A stretch of 64,000 nucleotides of DNA from Arachis hypogaea (lineage: Eukaryota; Streptophyta; Magnoliopsida; Fabales; Fabaceae). Shown in pieces: positions 33,781 through 45,760 of the stretch. A program made the translations under genes and the position numbers. Within the stretch, counting starts at the first letter, position 1, and every line of letters begins with the position of its first letter. Under the pieces are notes generated by a model, which worked only from the letters and a program-made list of their open reading frames with translations, was not told the DNA's origin and did no database searches. The stretch is taken from assembly GCF_003086295.3 (NCBI RefSeq), contig NC_092044.1:253001-317000 (forward strand), written 5' to 3'.

Positions 33781-35067
33781 TTATAGGCTTGGCTTAATTA
33801 ACCGCATTTCAGATGAGCAACTTGGAAGACCAAAGTGGAACGGTGAAACTAAGCTTTCATGATAGAGTTCAAAGATCCTTCCAGATGAGTGCTGAGTTAA
33901 AGGACAAAGTTTGGGCATGCCATCACTGGAGCTGTCAATATTAGGAATATCTATGCTGCCATCATTTAAATTACATAAAACAAACTTGCCACTCGGAGCA
34001 ATAGCAAGAAGAACATCTTTCAACATGTATATAGGCTGTAGGCTTAAAGGACGACGACCGAGTAGCGGGTGGTGGGGGATTATGGCCAATTTAGTCCAAG
34101 ACTGAGGAACTCCATACTCCTTCATCAACCAGACAGTCCAATGAGTTTTCTTAGTCTCATAACAAACAGCAAGACAATCCCTCAAGATACCCAATTGGGG
34201 AGTCACCCTGTGATCATCATCTGAATCCCTGTTGGGAAGGGAAAACTGATTAAAAGTCTCTTTGACCAAGTCAAGGGAAAGAACCCACACAAAACTAAGA
34301 TAGCGGTGAAAAAGCCAATTCAGAGTGCCAGTGCCACTTACAAAAAGCCCTACACGATCCACCAGATAACCCCTGTAATTGCAACGGGGGAAATCCTGGA
34401 TTGTTCTCCAGGTAGATTTTGGGCCGAATGTAAACATGCGTGATTTCTTATCCAGAATCGCGAAAAGCTTATACTTGTCATTCACATGATCATAACCGAA
34501 TCCGCAAGTGGAGAGGAGACCTCCAATTTCAAGCGGCTGAGAGGTGAATCCAGTGCAGGGGTTCCACAGCATGGCACGATGGCTTATTATGAATCCATCC
34601 TGGCGCTCTTCATCGTGCAAGCACAGCAATCCATTGCAAGAGCCAATGATGAGGCGGAAGCGTCGTCCCTCATAGGGAACTACTTTGGTGGGTTCATGTG
34701 GAGGGTTCTCCATCACAGATCGTACGGAGAACACTCCGATTATGGGGTATGAGTAGGTTTGGCTATAATAGGCCATGAGTGGGTGGGTCAAGCCTGGATC
34801 CACCGCCATTGAACGCCGAAGGTGGTCCTTGGCAAATTGGGAACTGGAAATTAGGGTTCTCCATGATCTGCAGACGCTGTTCCTTAATGGAACGAGAGAC
34901 CTCGCCGGTATCCTCAGCAGGATTTCCGCTATGAGCTCGTCCAGAAGGATAGGCGGTGGTTTTGTCGTGGTACAGCGGAGCAGTTCCGGCCACCCCCCGG
35001 TGGTTGTGACAACCTTCCCCTTCTTCGGAACAGCATCATCATCATCAGGAATGGGACCCCTCCTCAT
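33781..35067 (-). CDS. F-box protein with FBA-type C-terminal domain
   Basis: Substrate-recruiting subunit of an SCF ubiquitin ligase; partner substrate unknown. Single coding exon of 428 aa from the ATG at 35067; the frame upstream to 35088 has no ATG. Residues of about 41-85 are the F-box (LLDELIAEILLRIPARSLVPL...CRSWRTLISS...FAKDHL). The C-terminal half follows the F-box-associated (FBA) pattern: GSCNGLLCLHDE, LWNPCTGF, FGYDHVNDKYKLFAI, SWTKLAII. The N-terminus has a run of four aspartates and a basic patch. No frameshift or stop is present. Its 5' leader probably extends across an intron toward about 35290. Confidence 0.9.
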   Translation of the reverse strand: MRRGPIPDDDDAVPKKGKVVTTTGGWPELLRCTTTKPPPILLDELIAEILLRIPARSLVPLRNSVCRSWRTLISSSQFAKDHLRRSMAVDPGLTHPLMAYYSQTYSYPIIGVFSVRSVMENPPHEPTKVVPYEGRRFRLIIGSCNGLLCLHDEERQDGFIISHRAMLWNPCTGFTSQPLEIGGLLSTCGFGYDHVNDKYKLFAILDKKSRMFTFGPKSTWRTIQDFPRCNYRGYLVDRVGLFVSGTGTLNWLFHRYLSFVWVLSLDLVKETFNQFSLPNRDSDDDHRVTPQLGILRDCLAVCYETKKTHWTVWLMKEYGVPQSWTKLAIIPHHPLLGRRPLSLQPIYMLKDVLLAIAPSGKFVLCNLNDGSIDIPNIDSSSDGMPKLCPLTQHSSGRIFELYHESLVSPFHFGLPSCSSEMRLIKPSL

Positions 35068-36009
35068 ACGTACGAGGAAACTACACAATATAGGAGGAAT
35101 AAGAAATCAAAAACAATATAATTACTAAAATTCAAATCTCAGCTGTATTGCCATTTAATTTACAAAAGAAAACATACATGGAGATTCTATAAGAAGTAAA
35201 ACAGAGGTTTACCTAAAGGAAGACGGCGCCGGCGATGGTGAGAGGAAGTGAATGATCTGCGCTTGAGTTGGAGCTCCAGATCTATCCAATGTTCCACAAG
35301 AGGGTTTCGAATCCTCGGCATCAGGAATTAGATTCTTAATCTAATCTGTCTGGCCCCACATCTAATTCAAATCTCAGCAGTTAACTAGTTTATCTTGCGT
35401 TTGTTTCTGGAACAACATAAAACAAGATAAGATACCAATAACAAGAGTTTGACATAAAAAATAGAGATATAATATTTTATGTATTTATATTTTATTTAAT
35501 AATAAATTAAAATAAATTATAAAAATTTAATTTATTTTTATTTTTAAATTTAAAAAATTTGAAACGAAAATATAATAATAAAAAATATAATTATAAAAAA
35601 TTAATAAATTATATTTTTTTGTTAATATTTTTCTATTTTTTCTATCAGAATAAATATAAAATATATTAATTTAGTATTTTTGGATATGATTTGTCTCTAT
35701 ATATTTGTCTCAATATCTTGTATCTATAAATAAATGCGTCTTTATTTACTTATTTTAAATATAATATATTCAAATTCGATTTAGTTTAAAATTACTAATC
35801 TCGTTATATATTTAAATATTTTTATCAATTAAATCTAATTAAATTGATTTAAATTTAATAAAAATTACTCAAATATATGTATGTCAATCACTTTTTTTAT
35901 AAAAAAATAATATTAAAATTTTTTTACAATAACATAAAAAATATTTTTTTTAACACCAAAATACTTAATTTTTTATATTAATATTTTTTTCATACATAAT
36001 TTGTGTGTC
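35068..36009. other. F-box gene 5' region and AT-rich spacer
   Basis: 35068-35350 likely holds the promoter and a 5'-UTR intron of the F-box gene. From about 35450 it is nearly pure A/T, with no coding signal. Confidence 0.5.
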
Positions 36010-36240
36010 TTAATTCAAACACAATCATTACTAAATATCTAAGCACTTTCCAGAACGATTATTTGAGAATAAAAAATTCTACCTGGCATAATTGTGAGTA
36101 AACAATTAATCTATTCTGACTTGAGCGTCGGAGTGTCTTTGCAGGTACCTCCACCCATTGCCTCAGTCAAGTGATCCGGCATCAGCCTCAACCCACAAGT
36201 TCTCGATCCATCTCTCAACTCATACCAAAGACATCCTGTA
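36010..36240. mobile_element. LTR-like fragment truncating the helicase relic
   Basis: The phrase 'gacttgagcgtcggagtgtc' followed by 'tttgcaggtacc' is of a type I associate with plant LTR retrotransposon ends. It abuts helicase-derived sequence at about 36240. No second LTR or internal coding is seen, so it is a fragment at best. Confidence 0.35.
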
Positions 36241-37410
36241 TAAGTTCTAGTTTTAAAAAAATCCTTTGAATTCATGTTTTTCAAAATATTTGGATAAGAA
36301 AAATGAACCAATTCATGAAACGTCTAGTTCAAAAAAGGAATAACAATATCTTCTGAAAGACATATTCCATGTAACTTGGCCTGAGAGTTGTGGTTGAGGT
36401 GCATTAAAAGACGGCAAATTGCGTAGTCATGGCCAGGAGATGTCAGATTCTGTTTCAACTCATGACTGGAGGCTCCTAGTGTTAGAGGAGAAAAGAAGGT
36501 TAAGGTTATGACGATCTTAACAACTATCTAGTATATTTAGAAGGTGAGAAATGAAAAAATCTTCAATGGAAAGAATTTGAATCTAAATGCAATAGAATGA
36601 GAGATAGAGCGTTAGTGTAGAACATGGATGAAGGGTCAAGTCATGTGTGCAACAGAATGAGATACGGATAATACATGAGAGACCTGAACTAAGAGTCTTA
36701 CATATCGATTCGGAGTCATATTGATGCTTGATTGAGTATTGATTAATTATGTTATTTGGTCATTTTGTGGGTTGTTGTTTTTCTTTGCTTGTCTTGTATG
36801 CTCTTATATATGTTGGTTCGAACTTTATCCCATTGTGGGATCTTACTGGAACTATTAAAAAATGAAAATCTCAGATTCACCATCTATATTGTCACCTATT
36901 ATATCATTACCAATTTTCAATAACCACCCATCAAATTGCTTTGCCTCATCTTAATCTAAAGTAGTTGTCCCTATAGAGAGTTTATGCTTTTTGTTAGTTT
37001 GAGCACCAGACAAAACTTTCAAAAGTAAGACGAATTTACAGTTGAATGAATAGTATCTTGTCTCAACCCTTATGGAATGACAGGAAGAATTTGTCTAAAG
37101 ACTCCACCTAGTACAACCATTTTTTTTCAAAGGACAAATTTTTATTATATGTTAGAGAAAATCTCATAATATCACTCAAGCATTTATCAAGTACTTCGTA
37201 GCAATACCTACTAACCATTGGAGTCTCATCCCAAATTATAAGTTTAGTTTTTAGCAACAACATTGTTTGAGAGAAATCAGGTTTAATGTTGCATGTAGAA
37301 TCCTCAGTTATATTCAGTGGTATTTTAAATTTTTAGTACAAACTCATTGAATACAATTATTAATTTATTGATATGTGCAAACATCCCCAAGTTGCAATTT
37401 GTAGGTTGCA
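36241..37410 (-). pseudogene. Helitron (PIF1-like) helicase relic
   Basis: On the minus strand, in pieces: about 37325-37215 (IPLNITEDSTCNIK...), 37240-37170 (KLIIWDETPMVSRYC, the Walker B-type DE), about 37110-37040 (VVLGGVFRQILPVIP then a stop), 36915-36860 (ILKIGNDIIGDNIDGE) and 36308-36240 (FSYPNILKNMNSKDFFKTR). Stops and a stretch of unrelated DNA (about 36330-36850) break it. It is a dead copy of the same helicase family seen at 53.7 and 61-62 kb. Both ends are lost. Confidence 0.75.
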
Positions 37411-38157
37411 ATAAAATCCGAGTAAACACCCAATCCGGTTTTCGTCCATTTTCACAAAGAACAAAGCGATCCCTGTCCCAAAAAAAGGAACACTTCGACC
37501 CTCAACCTTTTTATTATGGGACAATACGGTCCCTCTGTTAAAAAATTTATTAAATAATAATAAAAATTAATTTTGTCGAGGGTTTTATTTGTATTTTGTG
37601 GGGGTTTTAAACCTTCACAAACTATTAATAACTTTGTTTTTAAAAAATTCCTTCATCAATGATGGTTAAGTGAAGAAAAACTATTGATAGAAAAGATGCC
37701 ACAAAATAAAAGTAATTATAGTATAATACCTTTTAAAGGAAAAAAAATAACATGGAATAAGAAATGAAAGAAGAGAACTTTAATGTTGATAATATTAGTA
37801 TTGGTGATGATGACGGTAGAGGAGATAATGATGATGATAAAATATGGTTACACAATAAAAATAATAGAAGTAAGAATGATAATAATGAGGATGAAAAAGA
37901 TAATGGTAGTAGTGGTAGTAATTAGTTATATTGTTGAAAAGATTTTTGTGGGGGTTTTAAAACCCCCACAAAATACAAATAAAACTCCCCACAAAACTAA
38001 TTTTTATTATTATTTAATGAATTTTTTAACAGAGGGACCGTATTGTCCCAAAATAAAAAGGTTGAGGGTCGAAATGTCCCTTTTTTTTTTGACAGAGATC
38101 GCTTTGTCCTTCGTGAAAATGGACAAGGACCGAATTGGGTCTTTACTCATAAAATCC
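37411..38157. mobile_element. Mutator-like non-autonomous element with perfect 9-bp TSD
   Basis: The element spans 37420-38148 (729 bp). Its ends are inverted repeats of roughly 190 bp, starting GAGTAAACACCCAATCCGG on the left and GAGTAAAGACCCAATTCGG at the right end read inward. The target duplication ATAAAATCC is exact at 37411-37419 and 38149-38157. Long TIRs and 9-bp TSDs are the hallmark of Mutator-like elements. The interior (about 37612-37945) has no transposase. The right arm starts with a 30-bp perfect palindrome (37944-37973, centred on TTTTAAAA). It is inserted beside the Helitron helicase relic. Confidence 0.92.
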
Positions 38158-39142
38158 CTCCATCTAAAACAAACTTAAACTTAGTTTGCCTACCAAAACT
38201 ATTGAAATACTTAAAGTAAAATCTTCTATCAGTAGAAGAGTTGAGACCAATTATAATACAAAAATGCTAAATATAAACATACATGTTATATGATTACATA
38301 ACCCCTACTTAATTGAATGACTTAATATGAACAATTTCGTATATTTAATTAGGCCACACTTATAAAAACCACAAAAAACTATCACAAAATAGATCTAATA
38401 AAATGTGTGAGATTTGGATAAATTAAATTAATTTATTGATATATTTATTTTATTTGTAATTGATTTGATTTAATGAGTTAAAGTAAATATATCAGAAAAC
38501 ACTTTTAGAAGCATGTCACGTTAGCTCCATTATTAAGTGAAAAAATTCGATTTTTATATAATAGAATAGATTATGAAAACGTGTACTAATATATGCCAAC
38601 AAAGTATTATCCAGATCACCTTGTAATTTTGAAATGATATTTTTTCTCCTGTTTAATTCAAAGGTGTTAGGCGTATTTTTCTATTGTATAAGTAGTAAAA
38701 ATAATTTAAGAATAATTCATGATATAACATGTTTTGTTTGCGTTAGTGACCAACAACTTAATTTAACCAATTTGATTTAGTCTAGTGGTTAGTTTATTAT
38801 GTTGAAAATTTTTTAACCCTTTAATTCTAAGATCATCTATATTAAATTATTAAAAAAGAGAGTTAAAAATATAAAAGCATATCTAAATTCGTGATTACCA
38901 TCTTAATTTATTGTTTGTGATTCTAATGTGTGATTCTTTGATATTTTTCAACCAAAATCTATCAAATTTTTATTTTAGGCTGAATAGTAATTTTTTTTAT
39001 AAAGTTCATAATTCTAATGTACGCTTCTTTAATCTTCTTCAACCAAACTCTATTAAATCCTTATTTTAGACTGAATATTATTTTTTTGATAAGACAAGAA
39101 TTGCATAGTAATTTTGGTGTATTGAAAAACTAAAACCCTAGA
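38158..39142. other. Intergenic DNA, no gene seen
   Basis: AT-rich. It shares the 'attcatgatataacatgtttt' phrase with about 27430, pointing to an unclassified dispersed repeat near 38716. No coding is seen. Confidence 0.5.
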
Positions 39143-42100
39143 GTTTTTTTTTTGATAGTTTTCATGCTAACACAACCTTTAGAAAAAAAAAAAGCTACGC
39201 ACAAATAAATAAAAACCAAGTCTAACCAAGGCTAGTCAACCCTCCCTAAACTAGGAAAGACAAAACTCAAACCAGACATTACACAAGAAAATAAGGAATA
39301 AACTCTAGCCACACATGCAGCAAGAGAAACAAGACACCAATAAGTTGTTAGATATCTCAATTCTTAGCACCTGTTCTTCGAAACCTTCTGTCTCTTGCCC
39401 AAGCTAGCACCAAAACACGATACATCTTGTTCCAATAGAGAGATATTCACCTTTTCCTTCTTGAAGACAACATCATTTCTATGTTTTCACAGAGACCAAA
39501 TTACAGCAAAAAAGGTTGTCATCCAATCCTCTTTTTCACTCTTCCTATTTGCTCCATATATCCACGACTCAAAACATTGTCTAGGATCTCCTGCCCAAAC
39601 CCAAAGTATATTCCAAAACCTAAGAGCCGAACCCCACAGCTTCCATGCATATTCGCATGTGAAAAACAGATGATGAACAGATTCTGGTGCCTTGCCACAA
39701 ATAACACAGATAATTTCTGATGTTGGTAAGATTCTACACCTAACTAATCTGTCTTTGGTGTTCACTCTTTCTAAGATTACAAACCAAACAAAAATCTCCA
39801 CACGGGGGAGCCAAACTCCTCCACAAATTGTTATAAAAATTGAACATATTCGGATCTTGTCCTAGATTTTTATTCTTATATACCACATTCAAAAAAGATT
39901 TTACAGAGAAAGTACCTTCCTTGTCATGTTTCCATATCAGCTTATCCACTTCGCTTTGTCGAATCCCCACCTTCGCTAGGCCTGTTTGTAGCTCACTCAG
40001 CTCTTGCTCTTCCCACGACCACAAAGCTCTCCTCCATTGCAACCCCACTCCATACATACCCATCCCAAAAGCCACAATCACTGATGGTGCACGCGCCTTA
40101 TCAACAGCTACCCTGTAGAGATTTGAAAATCTGTCTCTAAGCCTCCCGTCTTTCATCCAAACATCGTCCCAAAATAGCGTTCTAGTTCCATCTCCCAATT
40201 GTCGCTGCATACCTTCATAGTAAATGTTAAAAAGCTCAGCTTCACTAGATCTCAAGTTTCCAATAGTATTCCAAAGACTCCCTGTATTTTTTATTTGTTG
40301 TTTTTCCAGCCCATTTTAAGAATCTAATTTATTACATGAACACACCACTCTCTTTCAAAGTGGGCACTCCTCTTTGTCAAAATGCCACCACCACTTGAAT
40401 AAGAGTGCTGCATTCTTTAATACTAGATCTCCCACACCCAGCCCTCCTTGGCTCTTTGGCTTTTGAATTAGGCTCCAGTTCACTGTTGCCATCCCCTTCT
40501 TTCCATTATTTTTTCCCAGAAAAAACTTGACTGAAGAGACGTTATCTTTGCCGCCATTGCTTTAGGCATCTTAAACAAGTTCAAATAATACATAGGCAGA
40601 TTATTCAAGACTGCCTTAATTAGAACCAATTTTCCGGCTTTAGACAAGTGCCTACTTTTCCATCCCTTAAGCCTATCTTCCACCTTTCTAATCACTGGCT
40701 TCCATGTTTCTATTCTTCTTGGATTGGCGCCTAACGGAATGCCCAAGTAATTCATAGGTAACGAACCTTTTCTACAATCCAACGTCTTGCAAGCTAGCTC
40801 CACCTCCTCATTGTTACAATTTACTCCGATCAAGACAGATTTGTTGTAGTTTATCTTTAATCCCGTTATTAGCTCGAACCCTCCTAACAGTCTTTTATAG
40901 CTCATTAGGGGCTTGTGATCACACGGGCAAAACAGGATAGTATCATCTGCAAACTGAAGATGCATAATACTAACCCTATTATGACCAATGTCAAGAGATC
41001 TAATCCGACCCTTCTCACATAATCTTCCCAACGTACTATTTAGAACCTGGCTCACCATAACAAAAAGAAAAGGAGACAATGGGTCCCCTTGCCTCAACCC
41101 CCTCTGTAACTTAAAGGGTTTGGTTGTTGTCCCATTCACTAGCACCGACATAGATGCTGTCGATAAACAAGTCCTTATCCATGATCTCCACACCTCGCCG
41201 AAGCCCATGCTCTTCAACACTCTGTCAACAAAACTCCACCAAATTCTGTCATACGCTTTTTGAAAGTCTAGCTTGATTAACCAAGTTGGTATCTTCTTTT
41301 TCCTCACCCAATGCACTACCTCACACGCTATGAGAGCTTCGTCAATGATCTTCCTCCCACTCACAAAAGCAGATTGCTCCTCCCCTACTAATTCTGGCAT
41401 AAATGATTGGAGTCTTTTCGATAGTATCTTAGCTACCACTTTATAAACACAGCCAACCATACTAATCGGCCTATAGTCTTTCAGATCGTTCGAGCCTCCT
41501 TCCTTATGTGCAAGAGTAACCCATGTCAAATTGGCCTTCTTCAGTAAAATTCCCTTCTCAAAAAATTCTCAACCACTTGACTAAAGTCTTCCCCTATGAT
41601 GTCCCATAAGTTTCTAATACTTTTGAAATTGAATCCATCTGGTCCAGGTGCTCTAGACGGCTCGCACTCCCAAACCGCGCCCTGATTTATTCTCTTGTTG
41701 GCTTCCTTTCCAAAAGAATTGAGTCTTCCCTGCTAATCCTTTTCACCAAGGACATATCAAACCCAATTGATAAATTCTGATCCTCCCTATATAAATTTTC
41801 AAAATATCGTCTTATCTCTCTTTTTACTATGCACGACTCCCTTATATATTCTCCATCAATACAAACTGAATCCATGACCTTACTCCTCCTTTTCGCCTTA
41901 GTCACCGCATGAAAGTATTTGGTATTTCGATCTAACTGTGTAGCATACTTCGATCTTGACATTTGTCTCCAATAATCATCTTTTTGCTCATACCATTTTT
42001 CCAACAAAATCTTCAAGGCCCTGTTCCGTGCAAGTAGACACTCATCTTGGATACCCTCGGCAAAGCACTTATCCACACTTTGGATTTCAGACTATATTTT

Positions 42101-43310
42101 CTCTATTTGGTAGTTGATGGATCCAAATTTTTCTCTATTCCAAACTCTAAGAGGTCGCTTCAAAGAGTCTAATTTTTCCAATAGATTTCTTTCTCCTGGT
42201 TTCTCCCACTCCTTTCTTACTGTTTCTTTGAATGCAGCATATGTCAACCACGCATCTATCGTTCGAAACGGCTTAGGATCCCAATCAACAACTCCAGAAT
42301 CCACCAACAATGGGCAATGGTCAGATAAACTTCTCGGCATAGTCTTCAGGCGAACTATATCAAAACATTCATGCAATTCAACATGAATAAACACCCTATC
42401 AATTCTGCTACATGAGCGACCTCCATACCAAGTATATTTTCGATCCCGTAACTCCAGTTCCAAAAACTCCATAGCCTCCACCCACTCCCTAAACAGTAAG
42501 CTATTATGGGTTAGCGTGTTACATCCAAACCTATCCTCCACTTCCAATATCTCATTGAAATCTCCTCCCATCACAAATGGCACCATCCAGGCTCTCCTTA
42601 ATTCCCACAATTCTGACCAAATTTCAATTTTTTCTTCACTGTTGTGCGGTCCATACACCACACACACCGCCGCCTCCAAATTTACTTCTTTAATGATACC
42701 CTTAATTTCTAACCATCTCTTTCCTTTTTCTACTATCTTCTGTTCCATGAAACTATTACTCCAAATGCATAACAAGCCCGTAGCCGTACCCATAGAATTG
42801 ACACATCCCCATGAGAAATCTCCTCCCCCCTACACTCTCGATGCCAAATTTTTTGTTATAAGCTCCTTCTTAGTTTCTATTAAGCCAATCAGACCTACCC
42901 TCTGTTTTTTACACATACCTTTGATCATTTCAATCTTCCCGGTGCCTCCCAGACCTCTTATATTCCAAAATGCAATTAACATATAAAAAAAATTCTCACA
43001 TGAGCAGTGGGCTAGGGGCAATCCATTTCCTTTCTTCTCTTCATTTCTCTTTGAACGACTATTTTTTGATCGCAGATTGTACCCTCCGCTCATCGGTCTT
43101 CCTTCGATTTCCTTGAGGTGCTTCACTACCCGGATCTCATCTTCTTCATCAAAACGCATGCCAGCATCCTCACACAAAAATTTGGCTTCAAAAGCATCTT
43201 GTAGTTGATGCCGCTCCAAAGCTTCATTATCGCTCTCTCTAATTTTATCTGGTGCCTATCTCTCTTCCTCCCCATCAAAGAGAGATATTTGTGGACTCAT
43301 ATTAACGTTT
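39143..43310 (-). mobile_element. 5'-truncated, inactive LINE (L1-type non-LTR retrotransposon)
   Basis: Minus-strand pieces in order: about 42982-42092, AP endonuclease (MLIAFWNIRGLGG, GGDFNEI, SRIDRVFI, SDHCPLL); 42076-41687, linker; 41529-40480, reverse transcriptase (DYRPISMVG, AFVSGRKIIDEALIACE, LIKLDFQKAYDRI, LRQGDPLSPFLF, and FADD as the catalytic variant of YxDD); 40255-39740 and 39801-39487, zf-RVT region (CVICGKAPESVHHLFFTC). The 3' end is a short poly-A (T run at about 39146-39156 on plus) preceded by a GTGTTAGCATGAAAACTATC tail. Frame breaks near 42800, 42080, 41600, 40300 and 39750, and loss of a full ORF1, make it inactive. Confidence 0.9.
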
Positions 43311-43729
43311 TTTCTAGTAACAATATGGTGTATTTATACTAGGCTATTGGTTCCATTAAGACCATCTCCAATAGGAAACTCATCCCAATTCTTATTTGTG
43401 GTTCACCTATCATAAAAAGTAACTCCACATCAGTTTTTACGTCATAAACTGTGATCCCACTTAATTAATTAATTAAAGTTATTAAAATTAATATAGTTAT
43501 TATTTTTTTAAATAATATTATTTAAATTTATAAATTCAAAAATAATTCACTATTAAAAAATATTAATAATCAAGAAAGAAATTTATAACATCTAATTTTA
43601 CAATAGTTACTTTCATAAACAAGTAATAAGACCTCTCTTATTACTTTTTCATATTGAAAAAGTAATAAGAATTCAAAATGAAAAGAGCTGTCTTATTCAA
43701 AACCCCAATTATGAAATTCCTCTCGCCCA
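43311..43729. other. Spacer between LINE and plastid insert
   Basis: Contains an 'accatctccaatagg' phrase like some MITE termini and a compound hairpin (listed separately). No gene is seen. Confidence 0.45.
43621..43669. repeat. Compound hairpin with alternative pairing
   Basis: AAGTAATAAG (43621-43630) can pair with CTTATTACTT (43637-43646). The extended 15-base arm 43637-43651 pairs perfectly with 43655-43669 around a 3-base loop. The two hairpins share the middle strand and exclude each other. Probably part of a MITE. Confidence 0.7.
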
Positions 43730-43881
43730 CTTCACACCTCAGAACGCACCGTTCTTATAGAGAGAGAGAGAGAGGCACTTTCACATCTTCTTAAGCCGAA
43801 ATGAAATGGCTGGGGAGAGGGAAGGTTCCCTTTTTTTAGTTTTAGGGTACTCCGAGAAACAGATCCAGTGGAGACGGGATG

Positions 43882-43955
43882 GGGCCTGTAGCTCAGAGGA
43901 TTAGAGCACGTGGCTACGAACCACGGTGTCGGGGGTTCGAATCCCTCCTCGCCCA
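43882..43955 (+). tRNA. trnR-ACG: tRNA-Arg(ACG), plastid-type, inside the NUPT
   Basis: 74 nt. D-loop region TAGCTCAGAGGATTAGAGCA, anticodon loop CTACGAA with anticodon ACG, T-arm GGGGGTTCGAATCCCTCC, and paired acceptor GGGC/GCCC. It looks complete, but in nuclear DNA it is probably not used for plastid translation. Confidence 0.9.
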
Positions 43956-44592
43956 CAACCGGCCAAAAAGGTAAGGACCCTTACCTCTGGGGGGTAAGAA
44001 AATCATGATCGGGCTAGCGGACCCAAAGCTATGGAACTTGGGTGTGAGTATTTTGTCGAAATGGAATGGCCTTACCTTATTGTTTTCTTAAAAAATAAAC
44101 AAAATTTTCGTAAATGGTGGATATTTCTAAATAAAAAAAGTATGTTCTAAGCTTTAGCTTTTAATCCGCATATTTTTACCCTTCGTAATTCTTCCTCAGC
44201 CAGACTTGTGCAGAATAGCAGAACAAGTAAAGTATTTGTAGCATAGTAAAAATGCCTTTCTCATCATTAATATGTTTGCTCGCGGCAATTGTAGCCTCTC
44301 GGGAGAATTGATGACTGCATCAAAGATGCACTTGCTATTGCTAATACTAGTACATCGGAGAATTCTGAATTGGTTAGTTTAAATAGCCCCGAACAGTGGA
44401 ACAAGGGAGTATCCCAAACCTACACCGAGGTATTGACGGCGATTCTCAAATATCGCAGAACCGAACGGGATATGATGAGATAGAATGCAATAGAGACAAA
44501 CAAAAGACAGGGGGAATGTGTTACCTACTTTTAATGGTCAAAGCGAACCCAATCCTTTCATTTCGAATGCAAGAATTCGGAATGAACCAAAC

Positions 44593-44665
44593 CTCCCTAA
44601 GTAGGATTCGAACCTACGACCAGTCAGTTAACAGCGAATCGCTCTACCACTGAGCTACTGAGGGA
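44593..44665 (-). pseudogene. trnN-GUU: Decayed plastid tRNA-Asn(GUU)
   Basis: The T-arm GTAGGTTCGAATCCTAC and D-arm TAGCTCAGTGGTAGAGCG are clear and the anticodon loop still has GTT. The anticodon stem reads GATTCGCTGTTAACTGACT, with mismatches against the usual GATCGGCTGTTAACCGATT, and one extra C sits in the 5' acceptor strand. Judged a pseudogene. Confidence 0.8.
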
Positions 44666-45038
44666 CAACGGGAAATTTGATCTCATAGAATTCAATTCCC
44701 GTTCTCAACCCATGACCAATATGAGCTCGAAGTTTCCTTCGTAACTCGTGGAACTTCTTCGCAATGGCTCCGTTCCATGCCTCATTTCAAAGGGAACCTC
44801 AAAGTTGCTCTATTTCATTATATTCCACCCATATCAAAATTCTACTCATTTTAGATCCCCCTATTTGGTGTCAGTGAGATAAGAGATGCCGTTTCTAGTC
44901 TATCTCTTTCTATTTCTATATAGAAATATGGAAGGTTGAAAAATCATTATATAAATATATGGATTGAAAATTAGATAATAATCCGGAGATTGCAATAGAT
45001 AATAAAAAATAGAAGATAATAAAAAACAGATGTTTGCG

Positions 45039-45750
45039 ATGATTTTTCAATCTTTTATACTGGATAATCTAGTATACTTATGCATGAAGATAATGAATCC
45101 GGTTGTTGTGGTCGGACTCTATTATGGATTTCTGAGCACATTCTTCATAGGGCCCTCTTATCTCTTCCTTCTTCGAACTCAGATTATGCAAGAAGGGACC
45201 GAGAAGAAACAGCTCATCATGTTCATATCGATCTATTATGCGCATTTGCATCTAGCATTGGGTAGACCTCATATAATAACTGTCATACCTCTACTCTATC
45301 TTTTATTTCATTTCTTCGGCAATAATAAAAAAAAATTTGTGAATTATGGGGACAAGAAAAAGAATTCAATACGTAAATTTAGCATTCAAAGAATATTCTT
45401 TACTAATCTTATTTTTTAGTTATTTAATCCCCTTGTCTTACCAAGTTCCATATTAGTCAGATTAGTAAACATCTATATGTTTAGATGCAACAATAAATTG
45501 TTTTTAACAAGTGATTTTGGAGGTTGGTTAATTGGCCACACTTTTTTCATAAAATGGATTGAATTTGTTTGGATATAACAAAATAATGTTATTAAATCTA
45601 ATGAACGCATTTGCTCTAAGAAGTCCATTTTATCAGAATTTCGAACTTCTATGGTTCAACTCTTTAGTATTTTTTTATTTCTTACGTGTTTATACTATTT
45701 AGGCCGAACACCCTTGCCCTTTGTTTTTAAAAAAGAAAGGTTCAAAAAGT
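45039..45750 (+). pseudogene. ycf1: ycf1 (TIC214) 5' fragment
   Basis: Begins [20 protein letters not shown], the typical ycf1 start; an upstream in-frame ATG at 45030 is unlikely to matter. Membrane-type segments follow ([20 protein letters not shown]). About ten residues are missing between EKK and MFISIYY. A stop comes at about 45417, after TNLIF. Recognisable coding resumes ([27 protein letters not shown]) with more breaks and fades by about 45750. The real gene encodes a plastid inner-envelope protein of well over 1000 aa; this is a dead fragment. Confidence 0.88.
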
Positions 45751-45760
45751 AAAGAAAGTG

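Larger units (their letters stand above)
43730..45760 (+). other. Nuclear insert of plastid DNA (NUPT): trnR-ACG / trnN-GUU / ycf1 region
   Basis: Gene order trnR-ACG (plus), trnN-GUU (minus), then the 5' part of ycf1 (plus) is that of the plastid inverted repeat. Similarity to plastid-type DNA seems to start before trnR, around 43730-43790. The flanks are nuclear repeats, and ycf1 and trnN are decayed, so this is an old transfer and not contamination. The 44000-44590 stretch between the tRNAs is presumably also plastid-derived. Confidence 0.88.

Noticed and set aside
36110..36311. 66-aa minus frame as a gene
   Set aside because: A chimaera of a helicase remnant and LTR-like DNA.
37783..38178. 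131-aa Ile/Met-rich frame
   Set aside because: Covers the interior and right TIR of the Mutator-like element; composition mirrors ATG/GAT repeats, not a protein.
43732..43956. 74-aa minus frame opposite trnR
   Set aside because: A well-known spurious frame over plastid tRNA-flanking DNA.
43730..45760. Plastid contamination or misassembly
   Set aside because: Decay of trnN and ycf1 and nuclear repeats on both sides argue for a genuine old nuclear insert, though read depth was not available.
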